From contig NC_133166.1 of the NCBI RefSeq assembly GCF_040802235.1, positions 118,806,991-118,870,990 of the forward strand: DNA of 64,000 nucleotides, in the 5' to 3' direction. The translations under genes and the position numbers were made by a program. The stretch comes from Manis javanica (Eukaryota > Chordata > Mammalia > Pholidota > Manidae). Shown piece after piece: positions 1 through 12,000 of this stretch. Below the pieces are notes generated by a model. It ran no database searches. It saw nothing but the letters and a program-made list of their open reading frames with translations, and was not told the DNA's origin. Each line of letters starts with the position of its first letter. Position 1 is the first letter of the stretch.

Positions 1-1645
1 ATTAAAAAGAAACAAACAGAAATTCTGGAACTGAAAAATTCAACAAGCAAAAATAAAAATTCACTACAGGGGTTAAACATTGGACTTGATCAAGCAGAAG
101 AATCAGTGAACTCAAACACAGGTAACTTTAAATTACCCAATCAGAGGAAGAAAGAGAAAAAAAGAACAAAAAATGATGAAGTACACCCAAGGGATGAACT
201 ACTAGGAGGACATCACCAAGCAGACCAATATAAAGGTTAGGGAAGCCCCAGAAGGAGAAGAGAGAAGAGGCAAAAAGCTTATTTGAAGATATAATAGCCA
301 AAAGCTTCCCAAATTTGGGGAATGAAATGGACATCTAAACTGAAGAAGCCCAACGGATCCACAGGACACAAGACAGTAACACAGAAGCATATGAAAGCAT
401 AAAACTCCCTGGTTAAGGTAAATATATGACAAATACAGAATACTGTAAAAGTGGTGCATAAGTCACTTTAAATTTTGCTACATAAGTTAAAATACAAAAA
501 CATAACAAGTAACTATAAAAATATGCAAATGGAGATACGATATAAAAAGATGTAATTATGACAATACTAAGGAGTAAGAGCAGTTTTTGTATGGGATTGA
601 AGGTAAAGCGTTGTCATCTTAAAACAAATTATGTTTCATGTAAGCCCCGTGGTAACCATGAAGAAAACACCTATAGAAGATACACAGTAGAAAATGAGAA
701 AGGAATCAAAGCATGTCTCTACAAAAAAAAAAAAAGCAATGAAGCACAAAAGATCACAAGAGGAAAAGAAAGACACAAAAGCTACATGACAGACAGAAAA
801 GAACAAATGATGATACTAAGTCCTTCCCTCCTGGTAATTATTTTAAATGCAAATGTTTAAACTCCTCAATCAAAACTCTAGAGTGGCTGAATAGATTAAA
901 AAAAAACAAGATTCAACTATATGCTATTACAAAAGATTCATTGTAGATGTAAGGACGAAAGTGAAAGGATGAAAAAAGATATTCTATGCAAAATGGTAAC
1001 TAAAAATGGTAACTAAAAGAGAGCAGAGATAGCCCTACTGATATCAGGCAAAATAGACTTGAAGCCAAAAACTGTCAAGAGATAAAGGCATAATATAACC
1101 ATAAAAGGGCCAATTCACCAGGAAGACATAAATTAGAAATATATGAGCAACCAACATCAGAGCACCTAAATATATGAAGTAAACGTTGACAGAACTGAAG
1201 TGAGAACTAGATTTCAATACCCCACTTTCAGTAATGGATAGAACATCCAAACAGAAAATCAATAAAAAAACAGAGAACTTGAACAACACTATACACCAAA
1301 TGGACCAAACTGATATATACAGAATATTCCACCCAACAGCAGCAGAATATACACACTTTTCAAGTACTGGGAACACAACAAGTCTTAACAAAATTTTTTT
1401 TTAAGTCTTAACAAATTTAAGAAGATTGAAATCATACAAAGTATCTTCAAACCACAATGGCCCTAAACTAGAAATAGCAGAAAGAAAACTAAAAACACAC
1501 GAAAATTAAACACACCTTCACTCTTTAACAACCAATGCTTCAAATGAGTCAAAGAAACCAAAAGGGAATTCAGAAAATATCCTGAGACAAGCAAAACTAC
1601 AACACAAAAAAAATTATGAAGTGCAAAAGCAGTACTAATAAGTTT
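1..1645 (+). mobile_element. L1 LINE fragment (ORF1 end, inter-ORF region, start of ORF2), old
   Basis: A-rich sequence that follows the known mammalian L1 consensus in the sense direction. Near 60-330 it resembles the ORF1 coding region, near 400-850 the stretch before ORF2, and near 1040-1640 the start of the ORF2 endonuclease region. All frames are broken by stops and indels, and part of ORF1 appears deleted near 340-400. It is an immobile relic within SDHAF2 intron 1. The subfamily (L1M class) was not determined. Confidence 0.8.
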
Positions 1646-2030
1646 TCAGTGTGAAACGCCTATATTAAAAAAGATCTTACGATACCATACGAAGCCGTGA
1701 TGTTACCGAAGACTGGAGAACACAGAGTTAAGAACAGAGAGGGGCGCCCAGGGGCGGTACAGTCGGCTCCACCTGGAAAATAGGTGAAATCTGAATTGGG
1801 TCTCGCACGAAGACCGATGATAAAACGACATTACCAGACAAGCACACACGAGTCAGGAAAGAATGGTGCGACCTAAGTTCCCTACGCTGCAAGATCTACC
1901 TCTCCTTGGGTCTGCCCTTGCCCGGGGCTGTCAGGCATTGGACGCTCCGGGTGGTCTCCATGACTGCGGAGGAAGACGAGTTAGTCCCCACTATGGCTTG
2001 CCCAGACCCTAGAACCTCCACTTTTCTCAC

Positions 2031-2066
2031 CCGCGCCACAGCCGGGAAGACGGCGGCCCTAGCCAT
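2031..2066 (-). CDS. SDHAF2: SDHAF2 coding exon 1 (12 codons)
   Basis: On the minus strand an ATG at 2066 opens 12 codons reading MARAAVFPAVAR. A GTGAGA splice donor follows immediately (2030-2025), so the intron is phase 0. The peptide resembles the recalled mouse SDHAF2 N-terminus (MA..AVFP..AR), and SDHAF2 is the expected head-to-head neighbour of CPSF7. SDHAF2 is the mitochondrial flavinylation/assembly factor for succinate dehydrogenase subunit A, and this exon would begin the mitochondrial presequence. The remaining exons lie left of the window. The short exon alone is weak evidence; donor, synteny and CpG context make the call. Confidence 0.82.
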
Positions 2067-2330
2067 TTCTCCCGGTACAGCACCCAAAGCCTGCGGCCCG
2101 GCCACTTCCAGGAACTTTCGAACACCGGGTCTGCGGACTTGGGCACTGAGGACCTGAACAGGAAGATGCGTCCCAGCGTATGACGGAAGTGGCTATGCGT
2201 GTGACGCCAGTGGCGGCGGCGGCGAGGGGGGGGCGGGACCTGGGGCCGAGAGCGGTTCGCGCGCTTCAGGCCTAGTCCGGACTCGCCACAGCCGCCGCCA
2301 TATTCCCGGTAACGGGGGCGCGCGGCCGGG
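2067..2330. promoter_or_regulatory. Bidirectional CpG-island promoter of SDHAF2 and CPSF7
   Basis: A GC- and CpG-rich block between the SDHAF2 ATG (minus) and the CPSF7 5' region (plus); the island extends to about 2870. There is no obvious TATA box. An ETS-like ACGGAAGTGG lies near 2183, a CRE-like GTGACGCC near 2202, and a YY1-type GCCGCCATATT at 2294-2304. YY1 sites often sit near housekeeping-gene start sites. The exact start sites and the donor of the noncoding CPSF7 exon 1 cannot be fixed by eye. Confidence 0.75.
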
Positions 2331-2936
2331 GACCAGCTGGGCCGGAAGAGGGCTCGGGGTCGGCGCTGAGACGGGAAGGGGGTCGGTTGAGTTTGACGCA
2401 ACCGGAGTCGGTGGACAGAGGGAGGCGCGGGCCTCTGAGGGACGGGGCCGAGGGCGCTGGGCCGGATCTGTGGGGAGGGAGCGGGACAGGCCTAGCCGGG
2501 GGCAAGGGCTGGGCCTGGGTGGGGAGCGGAGGCTGTTGGAGCTCCAGGACCCGCAGGGTCTCCAGCTGGGACCAATTTGGGGTTTAGTCAGGTGCGGCGG
2601 GGTAGGGCCGCGGGCTTCGCCGCGGTCGTTCTTCGCAGCGCCGTCCGAGGACCCTTAGGAGCAGAGAGAGGCCTGGACTTTCCTGGTCGCGCCACAGGCG
2701 GCTGCGGCACAGCTCGGGGTCGGGCCCAAGGGTGATGGGCAGCGAGCCCCGCGAGCCCCAGCGGCCTGGGAGAGCGAGGGGCGGTGCGAAGCCGGGGGCG
2801 GGGCGGAGCGGGTGGGGCTGAGCTTGGGCTGCCGGGATGCTGCGTCTCTGGAGACGGGAGGTTGGCAACCATTGCCCTCTTCCCAGCCCAGGACCCTTAT
2901 GTCTTCTAATCTTTCCCTCTTTTTGGATACTGCAGA

Positions 2937-3044
2937 GGCATCTTTCTTACTTTTTCCTCTCTCCGTGTTCGCAATCTTCTTTCCGGAGCCATGTCAGAAG
3001 GAGTGGATTTGATTGACATATACGCTGACGAGGAGTTCAATCAG
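2937..3044 (+). CDS. CPSF7: CPSF7 first coding exon (coding 2991-3044)
   Basis: A pyrimidine tract and CTGCAG acceptor at 2931-2936 give the likely exon start in the 5'UTR. The ATG at 2991 (GGAGCCATG context) begins [18 protein letters not shown], and CAG|GTGAGG ends the exon at 3044 in phase 0. The 5' boundary is an inference. Confidence 0.9.
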
Positions 3045-6000
3045 GTGAGGACTCATCGGGAGCACTGAGCTCTTCTAGATCAGTTGAGGAATCACTTCCA
3101 GCAAACTTCCAGTGGTTCCAAGCTGTGCCAGTCCTTGAGAAACTGCTAGGCCTGAATACACCTCTGTCAGGTCCTAAAATGTACCCTCTCGCACAGACTT
3201 TCAAGTCTTCTGACTATCCTTCTTAATGTTAATTTGAGCCTCTAGGCCTAATTTTAAAGGCTTTTACTTAAGAGCAAATAAAAATCAAGGTTAATACAAT
3301 GGTGAATCAACCTGTGGAACTTGCTCCCCCAGGAAGCTGAAGTTGAATGTCAGTCTCCTCAAAGACTAACCACACTTAAAAATCAGGATTGTTTGCTCTA
3401 GTTATTCATGAGGACAATGCTGATACATTTTCCTTTGCGATTTTCTCAAAACCGCAGCTGGGGAAACGTAGTCCCTTCTCCCATGAGGCAGGACAAAGGC
3501 ACAGTATAAAAGATTCCTTAACATTTAATTTCAGTTCCATTCCGATTGTTTTACATCTTAGTTTCTTCTGTAAATAGCTTGATTCCAGTCTTGACAAGTC
3601 CATAGGTGTTTTGGTGTATTTTGTTTTATATTATTAAACTTTATTGCTAAATCTTCTTGTTTGGGAGGGAGAGGTAAAGGTACTGAACACACACATTTTT
3701 AAAAAAAAGAAAAAAAGGCAGGTATGGACTCATACACTCTAAGTTGGATTTGTTGGTCTCTATTTTATGTCAAGGAACATGATACAATGATTCCCTTTGA
3801 AACAGTAATGTCATACACAGTTCAGTTCTGAACTCTTGAGGTCACATCTCAAGAGTGTTCCAAAGTCTGTTTTAAAAACTTACTAATATCTGGCCTGGAT
3901 TGTTTTGAGCACCATTCTACTTAGTAAGCTGGTTCGTTCCCATTGGCACCTTTCAACGGGTACACATAAGGACTTGGAAAAAGGATAAAAAGAACAGACT
4001 AGAAAAGGAAAATGACCCTGACTTTGATATGAGGCAACAGAAGAGGCTGTTACATGCTATTTTTTTTACTTGTCACAAGTTTGTATTAAAAAACAATTGT
4101 ATGCTTCATGCCTTTTTTAACATGGAGACTTTAAAACCCAAAAGTGGTGAAAGTAGTGTAATGGACTCTATGTACAGCTTCACCAGTTACACTTTTCAGT
4201 AGTCATTTCCCCTTGTCTCCTCAGGTAAACGAGTCATCTATGTGTGGCTGCTGACTGATTTAACTACATGAAAAAAATTTTTTTAATCTTAAGTCAAATC
4301 ATTATTTATGGATAAAAGGAAAGACTTCGTGTATTAATTTAATCACAAACCATTGCTTTCTTAGGTTTTCCATATTATTTTGAACCAGATTTTTACTACT
4401 TTTAACAAGTTAAGTTTTTTTTTAATACAGAATAGCAAGAACAGAAGAAGTCCTTCTCCCTAAGTTCTTCTCTATTATTAATAAAAAGCCTTTTTTCTTC
4501 TTAGTTTCCTTATCTGTGGGTTGATAACAGTGCTACTGATTTACTTTGGGAAATGGGCAGAATAGGATTCTTGACCAGAGGGCTAACCATTATTGGTCCG
4601 AGAAAATGAGATTTCATAACTTGTTCATCAGTATATCTTGTAGGTCATAGACAAGACACAGGCCTTGTCCAGTCATCACTGCTTTGTCAGGGTAGAAGAC
4701 ATTGTTCTCTACAGTTCTGTGGTCTCTTCAGTTAAAAAGGACTTTTTTATGGGTTTAAGGTAGGCTAAAGATGGTGTGCAGACTAATAAACATTTATATG
4801 AAAGAGACAATAATTGAGGCTTCACAAGTCAAAGTATAAATTTTAAATATTTTATATCTGTGGAAGGTCAGGGGAGGGGTGCCTTTTCCCCTACAAATGA
4901 GTTAATTTTTGGGAAAACTGGTTTTAATGTAATTTAAAGGCAGCTAAAGAAATGATAAAAGCTCTGTTTGGCTTGCAGTGTTAAAAGCAAATGTAGACTT
5001 AAGGCAGCCAGTATGGATTGTGTTTTAGACTGTTTTAAGAATATTATTGATTCACCTTAAGCCGAACTATGCACTTTGCTCCTCAGGCAAAATGAACACA
5101 GTTCCTAGATATAACCCTATGGTACTGATGTTCTGATCTCTTACAACATATGCTGCAAAAATCTCTTTTGCAGAATCACTTTACTCGTCTTACACTGAGA
5201 GTCTTGAGAGTCTCAGCTGCTCTCTTGGGCTGGGGAGAACTCTGGAAACGTGACCACGAGCTGCCGCTTTGCTGAGTGTTTTGTCTCTGTTCCTTGTGCT
5301 AAAATAGGTGCTTTGCACAGTATGCCCAGTTCTTTTCCTTACTTTGATCCACAGGTCTTTACTGAGCTACTTCTGTTTGCTAAGCTGTGTTGGGACTAGT
5401 GAGGTAGGAGGAAAAAAAATGGATCCCTCTACTCAGGAGAGATTCCATTCCTGGGGGTTGAGGGCAGTGTGAATAGCAACAGGGAGCGAGGGTGGAAGGT
5501 AACAGATGTGAAATGGCAATTATAAAAGTCAGAAACTTTGAGCTTTGGTTACAATTAAAAAGAAACAGTGTAATGGAGTAGTTGCTTTGAGAAAAATCCT
5601 AGGCTTTACTACTACCCTCAAATGTCAGAGAAAAGGGGGGCTGAAGGGTAAGAACATTGAGCATACAAGTAGAGTAGTTCTTACTTAAATGTCAAAGTTC
5701 TGCGAGTTCTCTTGTTAAGAAGCTTCATGAGACAATCACAATTCCCTGCTTGTTTAAAACACAAATTATTTCCTGAAAAAACTGTATTAAATACATACTT
5801 CCTTTTTTTTATCTCCTGGAGTGAAACCTTCAGCATCAATGTATGTAAACATTTATTTTTTCACTTAATTTGTAGAATTAGGTTTTGCTTTAACCTAATC
5901 CAGTACTGCATAAATCATCAGTTCATTTGGTAATCAAGAAAACCTCAGGCCCTTATCTTTCTGTTTTAACCACTGAAGAAGTAAAATGAATTGGTGTTGT

Positions 6001-9000
6001 GACAAGATTAAATCCAAGCACAACTTGAGACATTGTTCCTTCAGTAAAATTCTCAGTAGAATCCTCTTGTCCTGTGTATCAGAAGCTTTGAACTGAAGCT
6101 CTATGGCTGAGAGAGATGGTTTGAATCTTGTTGACAATTTGCAGTCATTGAATCCTTTGTGTTTCTTAAAGTAAGGTGACCCAGATACCAAACTCTTCCA
6201 GGATTGAGTCTGTCATGGTCTCTAAGGGACCCTGAAAGAGTAGATAGTTTGCTTAGATTTATAGTATGAAGGATTTCCTGGGGATCTGTTTTATCTCTGA
6301 GCTGATTATCTTAGGTGATAATGTCATCTGCAAATCTGCATGTTAGTTCCCTAATTTTTTGTATTAGAACTTTTAGTCACACATCTCTGAATTACAGATA
6401 CTGCATGGAAGTAATCCCGATTTGGTTCCATGACTATCCAAAATGAATAGTGTGTTTCCTTATTCCCTTTAAGTTCCACTTCAAAGTCCTTGATCTAAAA
6501 TAATAGGGGGGCACCCTGGTGTGAAGTGGTGCTCTCTGGGGAGGGATTAGAGTACTGGAGAGGATCAAATGGTTTCTAAGTCCTTCTCTACTTTGAACCC
6601 CAAGAGCAAATCACCATACCTAGTACGTGAATAAAAAAGTGGTTAGTCTAGAGTATGGATAGTTTGAGATATAAGGGCCTTGAGGTGTTTCACGCACAAA
6701 GTGTTATTAGCCTTCGGCATCTTTACCTTACTCAGTTTATATCCACTCTGTGCTCTCCAGTGTTAGCTTTTCCCCGTTCTTCACACACTCACAATATCCT
6801 CATTTATAGGTTCAACTACATAAAACAGCCTTTGTGGGCTTCTCTGCCTGATTCCATTTCTCAAAAATTAAGTTGCTCTTAAAGTGTTTACTCTCTTTTG
6901 CCTTTCCTTTTTTGACATTTTTACAAAGTTTAAACTCTTCTCCTGTTGGGTGTCTCCTCTCGTGGGTATGCATAATTTGAAATTATTTGAAATTATTTAC
7001 ATGACCCAGGAAGTAGAATCCTTTCACCTTCACTATCAGAAGTCTAGTGGTATTGTCTTATTGTGTATGTTTTTCCATTATAGTTCAGATAAACTGAGAA
7101 ACGGAAAGATTGTTTCCAGTATTTTGTGATGGCATGAAGGTCTAACAATGAATTTTGTCTTGAGTCTCTCTTATCTCACTTCAGAATCACCAGTTTTGGT
7201 GATGGTATTGGAGGGAGAAAGTTATTGGAGCTTCCTGTGCTGACTTGTGTTAGAGGAAATGACTCTTTCATCAAGAAACTAGAAAAGTTACCTAATGTAG
7301 GTTCTTCTTTATTCCCTTCTTAAAAAAAACATCAGTGACATGGATGAGCTGTGGTTTCCCAAAACACTTTGAACTTCCCTGTCTTTGTCATTTTGAATGT
7401 TTTAGAATGTTGTCTGACAAAGTACTTGTCCGATCCTTGACATGAAAAGATCTCTCTGAGATAATAACATTGTAAAATCTGACTCTTTAAAATTCCTTGA
7501 TAGTAGTTCTTGTGTTCTTAAGATTTGGGGGATATCATGTTAGCTTGGGCTGCTATAATAAAATACCGAAAACTGTGTGACTATAAACAACAAATTTATT
7601 TCTCACAGTTCTGCAGGCTAGAAGGCTGAATTCAGGGTCTGGTTCTGGTGAGGGTGCTCTTCCAAGTTATTGTATCCTCACATGCTAGAGAACAGAGAAA
7701 GCAAGCACTCTTTTGACTCTTACAGGGGCACTAATGCCATTCATGAGGGCTCTACGCTCGAAACTTCATCTACTTCTGACTATCTCCCAAAGGCCCTACT
7801 TCCTAACACCATCACTTTGTGGAGTAGGGTTTCAACATAAGCATTTTAGATGGACATGAACATTCAGTCTGTAACAGTAATGTATCACATAGGTAAAAAG
7901 CGTATCTCACATATCTTCCAGAGTACACAGTCATACAGTAAATGCATATTACTATGATATAGCTTATGATACGGATGCTTGTCCTGTTTTCTGACCCTTA
8001 CATTTTAGAGAACTTACATTGTTTAATTTCTTTGATTAGTATTAGAAAGCTGGTAGTGTGTACTCTAAGTTTTAGAGCTTCCCTACACAGTTTGTGTAAA
8101 TGAAAAAGTTTAAACCAGTTAACTCCCTTTCTTTTTTGCATTTTGGTTCCTACTTTAACATTTCTGTTTCTAAATAAATATACTCTGTTACTTATTAAGT
8201 AGAATAGTAAGTTTTGTGTTAACTCTTGATTTTGGGAATAGCATAAGATGTTGAAAATAAACCTTCATTAGTGTATCTTAGTGTGGCCTTTAGAAGCTGA
8301 CCTCATTAATAACAATAGGTGCATCTTTATGCTTTCTTAGTTTGCTTGTTTAATTATCATGTATCTTTTGAGTCTCACAGCTGGCTAAAGCTAGAAATAT
8401 TGCGGACTATTAACAGGGTCTTGGGAGAAAACCTACATAAGCAAAATTAAATGAAACTTTTTTAAATGAGGAAGTTTTTCTTACCTGGTTTCCTAAAGTA
8501 AAACCAGCAAGTTTGGTATGCTGTTTTATAAAGTGTTTGACTGTGGATTCTAAGTAAACTAGAATGAAATAGAGTGAACAAAAGAGAAGGTTTGTGAACC
8601 CGCCTTTGCCAACCCTTCATCCCTTAGGACCCAGAGTTCAACAATACAGACCAGATTGACCTGTATGATGACGTATTGACAGCCACCTCACAGCCCTCAG
8701 ATGACAGAAGCAGCAGCACAGAGCCGCCGCCTCCTGTTCGCCAGGAGCCATCTCCCAAACCCAATAACAAGACCCCTGCAATTCTGTACACTTACAGTGG
8801 CCTGCGTAATAGGCGAGCTGCGGTCTATGTGGGCAGCTTCTCCTGGGTGAGCATGCGTAACCACAAAGTATTATGGGTGGGTTGGAGGGAGATCACTGGG
8901 AGGTGATGGCATTTTCAGAAACCACTGTTGAACTGTTTTGTGCCCTGATGGGGTTGGATTTCTTTTTCCTGGGATCAGGTTGCATTGATCTCTGAAAGAG

Positions 9001-12000
9001 AACTATCCTGAGGATGTACTGGTGCCGAAGAAAGCAATGATTAAGTGGGTAGTTGCTTTTTCTGCCATCTTGTTACTGCCCCAACCCTGGGGCTTTATGT
9101 CTGGCAGGGCCATCTGTGGGATGAGATTTCAGAGTGAACACTTTGAACTCTTAGTGGTTATTAGATGGTCCTGTGGTAATTATGGGTGATAGAGATCAAA
9201 GATCTTGATGGCTGTAGTACACATGGGGTAGGTGGTGGTGGTTCTGCAAAAGTTATTGTCTGACATGTTTTTGGGCTGGTGGGGGGGGTTTCCCTATTTG
9301 GAGATGTATATACTGAGGGGAAAATTCCTGACAATGGTCAAACCAGCGTATCAGGTCTATAATTAAACGTTGTTAGTAATCAGTTTGAACTGAAGATCAG
9401 CCAGCCCAAATGGCAAAGTTAAAATAGGTTTTAATCTTTTTAATGTCTAAAGATGGGGAGAGGATGGGTGGTTTTGGATTTCTGTGTGGGTAAGGACAAT
9501 AAGTTGAAATATTGATCAGCCCTTGGGTTTCCTGTAGGAAGTTATGAGTGTGACTAGAATCCTAGGTTTGGGGAAAGGATTTGGGACTCTGGTGGGGGGG
9601 TGTGTAGCTCTTGACACTCTTCCTTTTCCATCTTGCCAACCCCAGTGGACCACAGACCAGCAGCTGATCCAGGTTATTCGCTCTATAGGAGTCTATGATG
9701 TGGTGGAGTTGAAATTTGCAGAGAATCGAGCAAATGGCCAGTCCAAAGGGTGAGGTCTGGATTTGAGCCCCTTTTAGTTTTTAACCATTGGAATAAGATC
9801 TGCACTGTATTTCAGCCCTAGATTTTAATCCCTCCCACCCCTGGCCCATTTTACTGCCTTGGTTTTGGTAAATTGCCTTAGAATGGGGACCAAGGACCTT
9901 AGAACAGCCATCCATTGAGCAGCAAAGAAAGCTGATTTCTAATTCCAAATAGGAAGATTATAGGCCAACACCTTTTTGTATGTGTGTTTTATGTAAGCAA
10001 GTTGTCTTTTGCTTTACCAATTTTCACTAGAAGTGGAAGAGAATTTTTTGTTCCTCTCTCAGCTGTCTAATAGATCTGACTCATTTTTAATTTTTCTTCC
10101 TGAAGGTATGCTGAGGTGGTGGTAGCCTCTGAAAACTCTGTCCACAAATTGTTGGAACTCTTGCCGGGAAAAGTTCTTAATGGAGAAAAAGTGGACGTGA
10201 GGCCAGCCACCCGGCAAAACCTGTCACAGTTTGAGGCACAGGCTCGGAAACGTGAGTGCGTCCGAGTCCCAAGAGGGGGTACGTGGAGACCATCTGTATG
10301 AAGGGGGGGTGTTTGTGGGTTTGTGTTTTGTGTGTAGGCTTAGCCTACAATGTGGAGGAGTTTGGGGGAGGGTGGGTGGTGGTGGTGGTGGGTGGTGGCA
10401 TGGTCACTAGGTGGGCCAAAAAATGAGGCTGTATACCAGAAAGAGCACTGTGCTGGCAGCCAGGTGGGTTCAGGTTACTGTTTGGTTCTGCCACTAACTC
10501 ATTATGTGACCTTGGGCAAGTCACTTTCTGTTTAAGGCCTGTTTCCCCAGGTGAACTAGATACACGACATTTAAAGTTCTGTCGACTCTAAGTTATGTGT
10601 TTCTACTTTAAAAATAGGCTTAATTGTAAAAATGTGCCAAAAAGCAGCTGCCCTACATGTAAGTAAGGTTAATAAAGATGGCCATAACCTTGTCATGAAC
10701 ACACACAGGGAGGATGCCCTGTGAGGATCTGCCAGAGAGAGTGCTAAGGAATGAGAATCGAACATCTCCAGCATTGTCCAGGGAAGAGGGTGCCCTTTTG
10801 ATTACCGCGTATCTTATTAGTCTGCTTGGCAGTTTCCCATTAGTAAAGAAAGTTGCATCATATACCTTAGCTTGATGATAGTATCCCTTAAGTTCACCTT
10901 AACTCCCTTTATTCTGACTCTGTACTCACTAAGCCACCTTCTGATACTAATTTGGTTTCCCAACTAGGCTCTCCTACTGGGAAGAGAATGCGCTGACCAG
11001 CCGACACAAGTATTCCGGTCTGCTTGGCAGTTACATTTCTCATTGTAAATTAATAAATTGGCATTCTGGTTTATGAATCAGTCTCTTGTGAGTTTGGTTA
11101 GCGTGAATCAATCTCCTAGGGTTCGATCACCCCTAGGTGAAGTGTTAAAATCGAATTTCTGAACCTGCGAAACCTGAGGACCACACCTGGGATTGTCCTG
11201 ACCTCACAAGGTGCAACTGCCCTGCAAAGCCCTGCCTGAAACAGCAAATTACCTTCTTTTACTACAGTTGGGGGGATGGGAGAGTGGCAAAGATTCATCA
11301 CCTATAGTCTGTCACGGCATAGGTCCTGCTCTCCAAATAGTGCCTTTTTTGATTGGGTAGTCTGCTGGGACCTTGATTGAAGGTGTAAATATGGCCACTT
11401 CTCCCTAGCATAGGAATAACTGTTCCTTTTAACTATTACTGAGAGCCTAGATAAACGTGCTGTGAGTCCCCATTGTTCTGGGTTAGAAGGCATACACTTT
11501 CTCCTTGACAACTTGAATTTACAAGTCCCTTCTGTTCCCAAGTTACTCTGTAATTCAACCCTGTTCTGACTTTCCTAAGAAGCATAATTTTACAGGCACA
11601 GCAGAGGTAACATTCCTACCTCTGCTTGGCTTTTTATTCCTTGGTGTTACCTTTGTTGAAATGATGATGATGCCTGAGTGGTGCATTTCTGCTCTGTCAC
11701 TTTGATAGACTTGAGCTCTGTTAATTCACTAAGTACAGCTGCTGGATTTCTCTGCTTAAAAACAGTTGCTACTCTTGGGATTGCAGCCATAGATACAAAC
11801 AGAACCCTTGCAGATGTAGGAACAGTAGCTGGGAAGTGGCTAGCTTTCAGAGAAGCACTCTTGTTAGTAGCTCTTCTCCAGGTGGAGAGAACTCAGAAGA
11901 CTCAGACTGCCTTGTGTTTGAGCCATGAGAAGCAGGAGAGTGCTGTGAGATGCACTGGTCATGTCCTGCAGTAGAGACACCAAGGTGGTTCCCTGGGTGA

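Larger units (their letters stand above)
3045..8627 (+). other. CPSF7 intron after the first coding exon
   Basis: A 5.6 kb intron, GTGAGG to CCTTAG. It holds an antisense MLT1 LTR (7538-7876), a short perfect hairpin (3832-3856) and possible unclassified old repeat traces near 5380-5530. No other exon-like conserved open frame was recognised. Confidence 0.8.

Noticed and set aside
1896-2105. 69-aa minus-strand ORF around the SDHAF2 start as a full gene
   Set aside because: The reading past the GTGAGA donor is intronic. Only 12 codons match SDHAF2.
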